From contig JABDRH010000232.1 of assembly GCA_013041835.1 (NCBI GenBank), forward strand, positions 1 to 6,375: 6,375 nucleotides of DNA, written 5' to 3'. A program made the position numbers and the translations under genes. Source of the DNA: Desulfatitalea sp. (GTDB lineage Bacteria > Desulfobacterota > Desulfobacteria > Desulfobacterales > Desulfosarcinaceae). The notes under the pieces were generated by a model. That model searched no databases and was not told where the DNA came from. It was given only the letters and a program-made list of their open reading frames with translations. Of the stretch, positions 1 to 5,926 are shown in pieces. How positions within the stretch are numbered: position 1 is the first letter of the stretch; every line of letters starts with the position of its first letter.

Positions 1-319
1 CCCCCTAGTCCTGCAAAATGCCGGTCGAGTCCGAACGCCTTGCCGATTCGATGCATCCGCATGATTGAAAAACCGACACAATCTATAAATTTCAGCTGCT
101 GTCGTCCAAAACGCCGCGCGCCGGTCGGATACATCACAAACACCTGAAGAAAAACGGCCCACGGCATCAATGTTGAACAGCTATGCCTTGACAAAATCCA
201 AGCTGACCTTTATGGTAACCCAATTTCTAATTATGTCGGTAGGATGCGAATATCTTCCCCTTCCTGTAGACAAAGGGGTACCATAGCGACAATAGCGATT
301 TTAGGGGAAAATCGGATAA
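1..319. other. Upstream non-coding region of the inositol synthase unit
   Basis: I see no convincing gene here. Plus frame 1 is open from the left edge to a TGA at 145-147. The opposite strand is open from an ATG at 165-167 out to the left edge. Both are short, overlap each other, match no family I recognise and have no clear ribosome binding site, so at most one could be the edge of a neighbouring gene. The right half contains the promoter at 188-216 and the leader of the next gene. The leader includes a small hairpin, CCCCTT (257-262) pairing with AAGGGG (273-278), and a short tandem motif (ATAGCGA, repeated) around 283-299. Confidence 0.5.
188..216 (+). promoter_or_regulatory. Candidate sigma70 promoter for the inositol synthase operon
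   Basis: An exact consensus -35 box TTGACA (188-193) is followed after a 17-base spacer by TATGGT (211-216), which matches 4 of 6 bases of the -10 consensus. Transcription would start near 223 and leave a leader of roughly 97 bases before the ATG at 320. Orientation and distance fit the inositol synthase gene. Assignment rests on box match and spacing only. Confidence 0.55.
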
Positions 320-1492
320 ATGACATCGACGGATTATGACACGAACGGCTCCTTGCTAATCATGACGGCCGGTGCCAACGGCGCCATTGGTTCCACCATG
401 GCCGTAGCCTCACTGGCGTTAGGCCACCGGCAACATGCCGAGACCGTTTCAGCCGGTTTGACGACCTGGGGAAAATTCCCCCGGGTGGCGGATCCCGCGC
501 AAACCACCATTGCCGGCTGGGATACGAACAGCGGAACCATAGTCGATGCCATCCGCGGCCATGGTGTGTTGTCCGATACCCAATGGCGGCCACATGAGAA
601 TGGATTGTCCCACATCGAAATCCGCACTGCACCGATGGAAAGTGCGCCACTTGCGGAACAGGTGGATGTTATTCAGGCCGATATCGCTCATTTCAAGGCG
701 CGCCACCCCCATGCACGACCGGTAATGATCAACCTGCTGCCCGCGGCGCGCGAAACGGGCCGGACCCATGGGATGGCATCGCTGGAAGCGCTTCTGGCGA
801 CACCGCACATCGAATTACCCGACCTGGCCTATGTCCTGGCGGCCCTTTTGTCCGACGTCCCCGTGGTCAATTTCTCTCCCAATGTCATTGAACTGCCGAT
901 CATTTGCGACGAAGCCGCCCGCAGGGGATTGCCCTTGGCCGGCCGGGACGGCAAGACCGGACAAACCTATTTCAAGGTGGTGCTGGCTTCCGCTTTCAAG
1001 GCCCGTTCTTTAAACGTAGACGGCTGGTACAGTCTGAACATTCTGGGCAATGCCGACGGCAAAAATCTGATGGACCCGGAGCGGGCCCGCGGCAAGCTGC
1101 AAAATAAAACCAACCTGCTGGATGATATCCTCGAGTATCCGGTGGGCCGACGATATGGTGAATCCAGCCATAAAGTGCATATCGACTACTACCCCCCGCG
1201 GGGCGATGCCAAGGAGGCGTGGGATGTCATCGATTTTACCGGCATCTTCGGCCTGCCCATGAGCATGCGTCTTAATCTGCAAGGCCGGGACAGCATTCTC
1301 GCCGCACCCATGGCCATCGATTTGGCCTGCTGGACAGCGGCCCTTCATCACGCAGGCATCGGCGGCCCCATCGCTGACCTTGGCTTCTATTTTAAAAAGC
1401 CTGTGGGCGAGCGCGCGCCCATCACGTTTCAAGCGCAATTGGCTGCCTTGGACCGCTTGGCACAGCGCATCCAAGCGCATCCCCCACTTTAA
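320..1492 (+). CDS. Inositol-3-phosphate synthase (myo-inositol-1-phosphate synthase)
   Basis: This enzyme would convert D-glucose 6-phosphate to 1D-myo-inositol 3-phosphate in the cytoplasm, using bound NAD+, the first step of inositol synthesis. The 390-residue length fits the short prokaryotic form; eukaryotic enzymes have about 510-530 residues. An N-terminal NAD-binding Rossmann segment has the glycine-rich motif GANGAIGS (residues 18-25). GWDTNSG follows at 66-72, NFSPN at 184-188, GRDGKTGQT at 208-216 and LGNADGKNL at 242-250, the family's signature block. Lys259 and Lys263 have the four-residue spacing of the paired catalytic lysines of the yeast enzyme. Lys285 and Lys369/370 (in FYFKKP) are candidates for the other two. 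The ATG at 320 has AGGGGA (303-308) upstream at a slightly long spacing; Met15 (362) is a less likely start because it would remove the first strand before the glycine loop. The gene leads a two-gene unit. Family call is firm; the end product in this organism is unknown. Confidence 0.93.
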   Translation: MTSTDYDTNGSLLIMTAGANGAIGSTMAVASLALGHRQHAETVSAGLTTWGKFPRVADPAQTTIAGWDTNSGTIVDAIRGHGVLSDTQWRPHENGLSHIEIRTAPMESAPLAEQVDVIQADIAHFKARHPHARPVMINLLPAARETGRTHGMASLEALLATPHIELPDLAYVLAALLSDVPVVNFSPNVIELPIICDEAARRGLPLAGRDGKTGQTYFKVVLASAFKARSLNVDGWYSLNILGNADGKNLMDPERARGKLQNKTNLLDDILEYPVGRRYGESSHKVHIDYYPPRGDAKEAWDVIDFTGIFGLPMSMRLNLQGRDSILAAPMAIDLACWTAALHHAGIGGPIADLGFYFKKPVGERAPITFQAQLAALDRLAQRIQAHPPL

Positions 1493-1515
1493 ACACACGC
1501 AAGAAAGGCTATCTG

Positions 1516-2361
1516 ATGACATTCGGCTACAGCACCAACGCGTTTGTGAAGCATTCATTGTTGGAGAGTTTTGACATGATTGCCGAATTGGGCTTTAAGG
1601 GCGTGGAAATCATGTGCGACCAACCCCATCTCTATCCTCCCGAGTACGGTTCGGAAAAGCTGCAAGCGGTCAAATCACGCCTTGCCGCCACCCGACTCAA
1701 ACCCACTAACCTTAACAGCTTTACCTTGTTCGCCGTGGGCGACACCTACCTGCCCTCATGGATCGAGGCCGAACCCGAACGCCGGCAGATCCGGGTAAAC
1801 CATACTTTGGCCTGTCTAGACATTGCCGCTGCCCTCGGCTGCGCCAACATCTCCGTACCGCCCGGCGGTCCCCTGGAAAAAGGCATGACGCGCAAAGAGG
1901 CGCTGGCCTTGTTTCACCAAGGATTGGATCAGGTGATCCCAAAAGCAGAATCATTGGGCGTACAACTGCTCATTGAACCGGAGCCCCATCTGCTCATGGA
2001 ACGTAGCGCTGAAATCAAACCATTTATACTAGAGATTCAATCTTCGGCCGTGGGCATCAATTTCGATATCGGTCACTTCTTCTGTGCCGGAGAAGACCCG
2101 GCAGCATCTCTTGAAGAACTGTTCGAATGGGTGGGCCACATGCACATCGAAGATATTGCCGCGGACCGCTCCCACAATCATCTCATCGCCGGCCTGGGTG
2201 CCATTGACTACGCCCCGGTTTTCAATGCCATGAGCGCACTGGGATACAAGCGCGACATCAGCCTGGAGCTCTATCCATATACGGAAGAACCTCAACGGGC
2301 GGGCAGGGAAAGCCTGGTGCATCTGCTTGCGCTGATGCAGGCGGCCGGATTGCAGCTATAG
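1516..2361 (+). CDS. Sugar phosphate isomerase/epimerase family TIM-barrel protein
   Basis: A 281-residue protein of the xylose-isomerase-like TIM-barrel superfamily (AP endonuclease 2 / IolE / IolI type). Its opening, FGYSTNAF with an aspartate-methionine helix and LGFKGVEI (residues 25-32), is the usual first strand and helix. Likely divalent-metal ligands are Glu154 (LLIEPEP), Asp184 (NFDIGH), His210 (MHIED) and Glu251 (LELYPY). GLGAIDY at 226-232 is the typical late-barrel motif. The start has AAGAAAGG (1501-1508) seven bases upstream of the ATG. It lies 23 bases after the inositol synthase stop, so the two are probably co-transcribed. The family includes inosose dehydratase and 2-keto-myo-inositol isomerase, and the length resembles the latter, so activity on an inositol-derived sugar is a reasonable inference. 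EboE-like or other epimerase roles are also possible. Fold is near certain; substrate is not known. Confidence 0.85.
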   Translation: MTFGYSTNAFVKHSLLESFDMIAELGFKGVEIMCDQPHLYPPEYGSEKLQAVKSRLAATRLKPTNLNSFTLFAVGDTYLPSWIEAEPERRQIRVNHTLACLDIAAALGCANISVPPGGPLEKGMTRKEALALFHQGLDQVIPKAESLGVQLLIEPEPHLLMERSAEIKPFILEIQSSAVGINFDIGHFFCAGEDPAASLEELFEWVGHMHIEDIAADRSHNHLIAGLGAIDYAPVFNAMSALGYKRDISLELYPYTEEPQRAGRESLVHLLALMQAAGLQL

Positions 2362-2422
2362 GCTCGCAATAGAAAAGTGCCTATTCCAAACGATTTCAAG
2401 AAGAATTTGGTGCTATGCGTCA

Positions 2423-2453
2423 CTTGCGGGCGGGCATAAAGCCCGCCCGCGAG
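2423..2453. terminator. Strong GC-rich palindrome between convergent units; terminator or REP-like element
   Basis: GCGGGCGGGC (2426-2435) and its exact reverse complement GCCCGCCCGC (2441-2450) flank the loop ATAAA, a perfect 10-base-pair stem. It extends outward by a T/G wobble, a T-A pair and a C-G pair to 13 pairs (2423-2453). It lies about 60 bases after the stop of the TIM-barrel gene and between convergent units, where a bidirectional terminator would be expected. It is not a classical intrinsic terminator, because the nearest T-run on the plus strand (2468-2473) starts 14 bases after the stem and the minus strand has none. It could instead be one copy of a dispersed palindromic repeat. 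Only one copy is visible here. Confidence 0.45.
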
Positions 2454-2594
2454 GACCGCACATTGGCTTTTTTATCGGATTCTAGGATCGTCATGATGGG
2501 TCCCCAAAAAAGGTTTTCATGCATTAAAGCTTTATAATGAGATTTTGTTTTATGAAAAAATGCTGAAGCTTCCGATTGGGAGTGAAGTGTCCGA

Positions 2595-2610
2595 AGACAA
2601 TACATTGTCT
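2595..2610. repeat. Short near-perfect dyad AGACAAT-AC-ATTGTCT
   Basis: Seven-base arms AGACAAT (2595-2601) and ATTGTCT (2604-2610) are exact reverse complements around a two-base centre. The dyad lies 35 bases past the stop of the minus-strand radical SAM gene. As RNA it would form a weak six-pair stem with a four-base loop and no U-run, so it is a poor terminator. As DNA it has the shape of a dimeric regulator site, but no gene start is close by. The symmetry is certain; its function is unknown. Confidence 0.3.
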
Positions 2611-2644
2611 CAGAAATAGATGCATTGCTTTTCTCAATTCCAAA

Positions 2645-3682
2645 TTAATGGGCCGTGGCGGTCAGCTCTTCTTTCAGCAGGCAACATGCGATTTTATAGG
2701 CGGGTCGTCCGTCGGCCAGGTAGGTTAGATTGCCGGGTTGAATCAACCGGTTCATGACGCAGCCTTCGGGGATGTCGAGCTGAAACAGATCAGCTTCGTT
2801 GATGGACGGTGTGTCCACCAGCTGATCGTGGTGAAAGCAAAGGCTGTGCAAGGGGTAATCCTCGCACAGGGGGCAGCGATAGACGCGGCCGTTGGGAAAG
2901 ACAAAATAGTTGTCGGCCACGCGTCCGGCGCAGGCAAAAGACACATCGGGGTCGAGGTAGACTTTGGGGTAGTTGACCACGATGCCCGTGTGGGCGACGG
3001 TTTGTGCCGTGGGCAACACAAATGCCTCCCATTCCTGACGGGTGATTTGCAGGGTGGGCTCGTTGCCTTGGGTTTGGGGGCAAGTGGCCGACTGCCCGCG
3101 CAGGCCGATCACCTGGATAAAAAAGCGGTCCAGGCCCAGATCGGCCAGCAACGGCGGTACGGCGGTGATCTCCTGCAGGTTGAAGCGGCTGACGGTATAG
3201 ATCAAGCTGGTTCGGAAGCCTCTGGCCTTGGCCGCCCGGATACCTGCCGTGCAGGCTGAAAAGGCGCCTTTGCCGCGGATGGGATCATTGGTGGCAGGCG
3301 AGGCGCCATCCAGGCTGAAGCTAAAGAAGTCCACGTGTTCAGGCGTGGTCTTTTCCAGGATGTCGTGAAACAAGTAACCATTGGTGTCGATGGTGACGGA
3401 ACGATACCCCATATTTCGTGCGACCCGAACCGCCTGGGCCAGGTCGGGGTGCAGGGTGGGCTCACCGCCTAAAAAGATCAGGTTGGCCTGCGGGGCGCGG
3501 TTTACAAGCACCCTGAGCCAGGATTGGATGGTTTCCAGGCTGAGCCTCCGGCGGCCGTGCTGCTCTGGATTGATGTAACAATGCCGGCAGTTGAGATTGC
3601 ACTGGGTCAGGATGTGAAAAAAGACGTTGGCGGCGTTTTTTGAAAAATGGACGGTTTGGGGCAATCGGTGGGCTGTGGGCAT
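2645..3682 (-). CDS. Radical SAM protein with cysteine-rich (SPASM/Twitch-like) C-terminus
   Basis: A 345-residue radical SAM enzyme, expected to bind a [4Fe-4S] cluster and S-adenosylmethionine and start radical chemistry on an unidentified substrate. The cluster motif CxxxCxxC is Cys28, Cys32 and Cys35 (CNLNCRHCY). Supporting core motifs are GGEP (72-75), TIDTNG (97-102) and SFSLDG (121-126). The C-terminal region has Cys251-X13-Gly265-X4-Cys270, the CX9-15GX4C first half of a SPASM domain, then Cys273, Cys282, Cys308 and Cys333-Cys334. The standard CX2CX5CX3C second half is absent, so it may be a Twitch-like or divergent auxiliary-cluster domain. The ATG overlaps the stop of the upstream cNMP-binding gene by one base (TAATG) and has no strong ribosome binding site of its own, which points to translational coupling. 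SPASM-type relatives modify peptides or mature enzymes, but no precursor peptide or partner enzyme is visible here. Family call is firm; function is unknown. Confidence 0.88.
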   Translation of the reverse strand: MPTAHRLPQTVHFSKNAANVFFHILTQCNLNCRHCYINPEQHGRRRLSLETIQSWLRVLVNRAPQANLIFLGGEPTLHPDLAQAVRVARNMGYRSVTIDTNGYLFHDILEKTTPEHVDFFSFSLDGASPATNDPIRGKGAFSACTAGIRAAKARGFRTSLIYTVSRFNLQEITAVPPLLADLGLDRFFIQVIGLRGQSATCPQTQGNEPTLQITRQEWEAFVLPTAQTVAHTGIVVNYPKVYLDPDVSFACAGRVADNYFVFPNGRVYRCPLCEDYPLHSLCFHHDQLVDTPSINEADLFQLDIPEGCVMNRLIQPGNLTYLADGRPAYKIACCLLKEELTATAH

Positions 3683-4332
3683 TAGAGCTTTTCGATATAC
3701 CGCTTGGGTGCCGCCGGCTTGGATTTCTTTTGCGGTTCCGGGCTTGATGCAGCGCTTTGTTGCCCATCGTCCAGCGTATCAAAGGAACTTAGGAGGGGGT
3801 CGTTGTCCAGATTGACCGCCGCCACGGTGTCCCCGTTATCCCGTTTGGCATCTCGCTTGGCCTTGACCAGTTCCTCATTGGTCAGCCGGAGGCGGGCTGT
3901 GATGTATTCCGCAAAAATGCGGTAGAGCAAAAGCAAAAAATCCAGTCGCGCTTCTTTTTCGTCCGAGGTGCTCAGCCGGTTGCCGGCCGAAGTGTCCACC
4001 GCCAAACAGACCGTTTGCCCCACGGCGTGGACCGAAGCAGAACGGCTTTGGTCGTCGATGATGCGCATTTCACCGAAGATTTCTCCTTTACGGGTGATGG
4101 TGCCGATTTCTTCACCGCTTTTGCTGATTCGGATTTTTCCGGAGAGCAGGAAATAGAGCCACGGGTCCATGTCGCCTTCCTGGATGATCTGCTCGCCGTC
4201 CTCGTATTGTCGGATTTTACTCAAGCGCAGCAGTTTGCCCAGGTTGCGAGTCTCAAAATGTTTCAACGCCTGGATGGTCATAAGGCGCTGGATGTTCTCG
4301 ATATTCTCTTTCAGGTATTTAGATTCGATCAT
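3682..4332 (-). CDS. Cyclic nucleotide-binding domain protein without DNA-binding domain
   Basis: A 216-residue protein from the chosen start (two more if started at 4338). After an N-terminal helical segment, a Crp-type cNMP-binding beta-barrel spans roughly residues 25-125. Its phosphate-binding cassette looks intact: GEIFGEM followed by SRSASV, giving the Glu, Arg and Ser that contact cyclic nucleotide in the family, so cAMP or cGMP binding is plausible. A long helix follows (EYITARLRLTNEEL), resembling the dimer helix of Crp proteins. Instead of a helix-turn-helix, the protein ends in an acidic, serine-rich stretch and a Lys/Pro-rich tail (QKKSKPAAPKRYIEKL). It is therefore probably not a transcription factor but a cytoplasmic sensor or scaffold. 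No signal peptide or membrane segment is seen. Its stop overlaps the radical SAM start by one base, suggesting the two work together. Start choice follows the ribosome binding site at 4340-4344. Confidence 0.87.
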   Translation of the reverse strand: MIESKYLKENIENIQRLMTIQALKHFETRNLGKLLRLSKIRQYEDGEQIIQEGDMDPWLYFLLSGKIRISKSGEEIGTITRKGEIFGEMRIIDDQSRSASVHAVGQTVCLAVDTSAGNRLSTSDEKEARLDFLLLLYRIFAEYITARLRLTNEELVKAKRDAKRDNGDTVAAVNLDNDPLLSSFDTLDDGQQSAASSPEPQKKSKPAAPKRYIEKL

Positions 4333-4339
4333 CTGCATT

Positions 4340-4344
4340 CTCCT
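4340..4344 (-). promoter_or_regulatory. Ribosome binding site deciding the cNMP-protein start
   Basis: AGGAG on the minus strand lies one base before the first ATG (4336-4338), which is too close, and seven bases before the second ATG (4330-4332), which is ideal. The second Met (protein beginning MIESKYL) is therefore the likely start. Confidence 0.7.
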
Positions 4345-4373
4345 GCACGGTGCGGCGCGGCATATCCGCCCTT

Positions 4374-4403
4374 ATTTTAGGCCCCTGCAACCCGAAAAGG
4401 CAA
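4374..4403 (-). promoter_or_regulatory. Candidate promoter for the cNMP protein / radical SAM pair
   Basis: On the minus strand TTGCCT (4398-4403) is followed after 18 bases by TAAAAT (4374-4379), each close to the sigma70 -35 and -10 consensus. It lies in the roughly 105-base gap between the purF stop and the start at 4332. It would let the downstream pair be transcribed apart from the nucleotide-synthesis genes, although read-through from purF is also possible since no clear terminator lies between. Confidence 0.4.
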
Positions 4404-4437
4404 GGAGAAAGTCTACCTCTTTATGCAACATCGGGGT

Positions 4438-5892
4438 CTATTCGTTCATTTCCAGGCAGTGTTTTGACAGGTTATTGTCAAAATCCACCGGGTAGCAACC
4501 GTCAAAGCAAGCCTTGCAGAACTGATGGGTCGGATCGGGCACCGCCATGGCATCAAGCAGGCCCTTAAGGCTCAGGTACTTGAGAGAATCGAGCCCCAGG
4601 TATTTTTCAAGTTCCTTGATGGACATACGCGCGGCGATCAACTCGCCCTTGGTGGAAAAATCGATGCCGTAGTGGCAGGGAAAGCGGTGTGGCGGGCCTG
4701 ACACACGCAGATGGACCCGTTTAACGCCCAGATCCCGCAGGGCGCGCACGCGCGTTCTGGCGGTGGTGCCCCGGATGATGGAGTCCTCAATGATAATGAT
4801 GTCCTTTCCCCGCAGCAGCTCTTTGATGGGATTGAGTTTGATACGCACGCCAAAATCTCGCATGCTCTGTGTAGGTTGGATGAACGTGCGGCCCACGTAA
4901 TGGTTTCGGATCATGGCCTGCTCAAAGGCGATACCCGACGCCTCGGAATAGCCTAAGGCGGCATAGTTGCCTGAATCGGGAAAGGGCATCACCAGGTCCG
5001 CGTCCACGGGCGATTCGGCGGCCAGACGGCGGCCGTGGGCCTTTCGGATCTGGTAAACGTTGCGGTCCCAAAAGGTGCTGTCGGGCCGGGCGAAATAGAT
5101 GAATTCGAAGATGCAAAAGGCGCGTCGATCCACCTTCGGCATCCGCAGGCTGCGTGGTCCGTTTTCATCGATGATGACGATTTCGCCCGGATCGATTTCG
5201 CGTACGAACTCCGCCTGGACCAGGTCCAGTGCACATGATTCCGATGCCAATACCCAATGCCCGTTGAGTTTGCCCAGACACAGGGGGCGAAAACCGTATG
5301 GGTCCTTGATGCCCACCACCTCACCGCGGCTGGTCAACATCACCATGGAATACGCCCCTTTGAGCCGCTCGGCGGCCCGCAGCAGGGCCAGGTCGAATCC
5401 CAGGTGGAGATTGCGTACGAAAAGATGCAGGAAAATCTCACTGTCCATGGTGGATTGAAAGATCGATCCGTTTTCTTCCAGTTCCGCCTTGAGCTGGTGC
5501 GCGTTGACGATGTTGCCGTTGTGCCCCACAGCGTAAGCCTTGCGGCGGTGACGCACCACGAAGGGCTGGGCATTGGCCAGCACCGAGCTGCCGGTGGTGG
5601 AATAGCGCACATGGCCGATGGCGCTGCTGCCCGGCAGTTGCTCAAGCTGCTCCATGGAAAAGACGTCCGATACGAGCCCCATATCCCGGTGTTCATTCAA
5701 TACACCGTTTTGCACGGCGCTGATGCCCGCGCTCTCCTGGCCCCGGTGCTGCAGGGCATAGAGCCCGAAATAACACAGTTTGGAGGCCTCGGGGTGTCCG
5801 TAAACGCCAAAAATGCCACATGCTTCACGGGGGTGGTCGTCGTCCAGTGCGTCGCTTGAAGGTGTATCCAGGGTGATGCGGTGATGATCCAT
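4438..5892 (-). CDS. purF: Amidophosphoribosyltransferase (glutamine PRPP amidotransferase)
   Basis: Catalyses the first committed step of purine synthesis: PRPP plus glutamine gives 5-phosphoribosylamine, glutamate and pyrophosphate, in the cytoplasm. The 484-residue protein has an N-terminal Ntn-type glutaminase domain whose nucleophile is Cys25 (EACGIFG) after cleavage of a 24-residue propeptide. Further glutaminase motifs are HRGQESAGI, RYSTTG and HNGN. The C-terminal phosphoribosyltransferase domain carries the PRPP loop IIIIEDSIIRGTTART (residues 365-380). Cys260, Cys406 and the CxxC pair Cys459/Cys462 match the four [4Fe-4S] ligands of the Bacillus subtilis-type enzyme; counted from the nucleophile as 1, the first two fall at 236 and 382, as in B. 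subtilis. The frame is open to an ATG at 5952, but that start overlaps carB and lacks a ribosome binding site. The ATG at 5892 has GGAG upstream and leaves 34 bases after the carB stop. Probably co-transcribed with carB; feedback by purine nucleotides is known for the family. Confidence 0.97.
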   Translation of the reverse strand: MDHHRITLDTPSSDALDDDHPREACGIFGVYGHPEASKLCYFGLYALQHRGQESAGISAVQNGVLNEHRDMGLVSDVFSMEQLEQLPGSSAIGHVRYSTTGSSVLANAQPFVVRHRRKAYAVGHNGNIVNAHQLKAELEENGSIFQSTMDSEIFLHLFVRNLHLGFDLALLRAAERLKGAYSMVMLTSRGEVVGIKDPYGFRPLCLGKLNGHWVLASESCALDLVQAEFVREIDPGEIVIIDENGPRSLRMPKVDRRAFCIFEFIYFARPDSTFWDRNVYQIRKAHGRRLAAESPVDADLVMPFPDSGNYAALGYSEASGIAFEQAMIRNHYVGRTFIQPTQSMRDFGVRIKLNPIKELLRGKDIIIIEDSIIRGTTARTRVRALRDLGVKRVHLRVSGPPHRFPCHYGIDFSTKGELIAARMSIKELEKYLGLDSLKYLSLKGLLDAMAVPDPTHQFCKACFDGCYPVDFDNNLSKHCLEMNE

Positions 5893-5902
5893 GTTAATCC
5901 AG

Positions 5903-5906
5903 CTCC
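5903..5906 (-). promoter_or_regulatory. purF: Ribosome binding site deciding the purF start
   Basis: GGAG on the minus strand lies ten bases before the ATG at 5890-5892. The in-frame ATG at 5950-5952 has no purine-rich site before it. A small hairpin, GGTTC/GAACC with a three-base loop (5908-5920), sits between the carB stop and this site; it may be incidental. Confidence 0.6.
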
Positions 5907-5926
5907 GGGTTCGTTGAACCGTGGAA

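Noticed and set aside
1010..1558. 182-codon minus-strand frame opposite the inositol synthase gene
   Set aside because: It lies antisense to a well-supported gene, resembles no family I know and is explained as a shadow of GC-rich codon usage.
2420..2605. 61-codon minus-strand frame downstream of the radical SAM gene, considered as a precursor peptide
   Set aside because: It has no ribosome binding site, its start lies inside the 2595-2610 dyad and its C-terminal end is encoded by the GC-rich palindrome. It shows no leader/core pattern or repeated residues typical of precursors.
2738..3259. 173-codon plus-strand frame opposite the radical SAM gene
   Set aside because: It is antisense to a gene with an intact radical SAM motif set and shows no recognisable domain.
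3682..4332. Crp/Fnr-type transcription regulator
   Set aside because: The cNMP domain is present, but the C-terminus is a low-complexity Lys/Pro/Ser tail with no helix-turn-helix, so DNA binding is not supported.
5257..5859. 200-codon plus-strand frame opposite purF
   Set aside because: It is antisense to the conserved glutaminase domain of purF; the purF reading carries all catalytic motifs, so this frame is a shadow.
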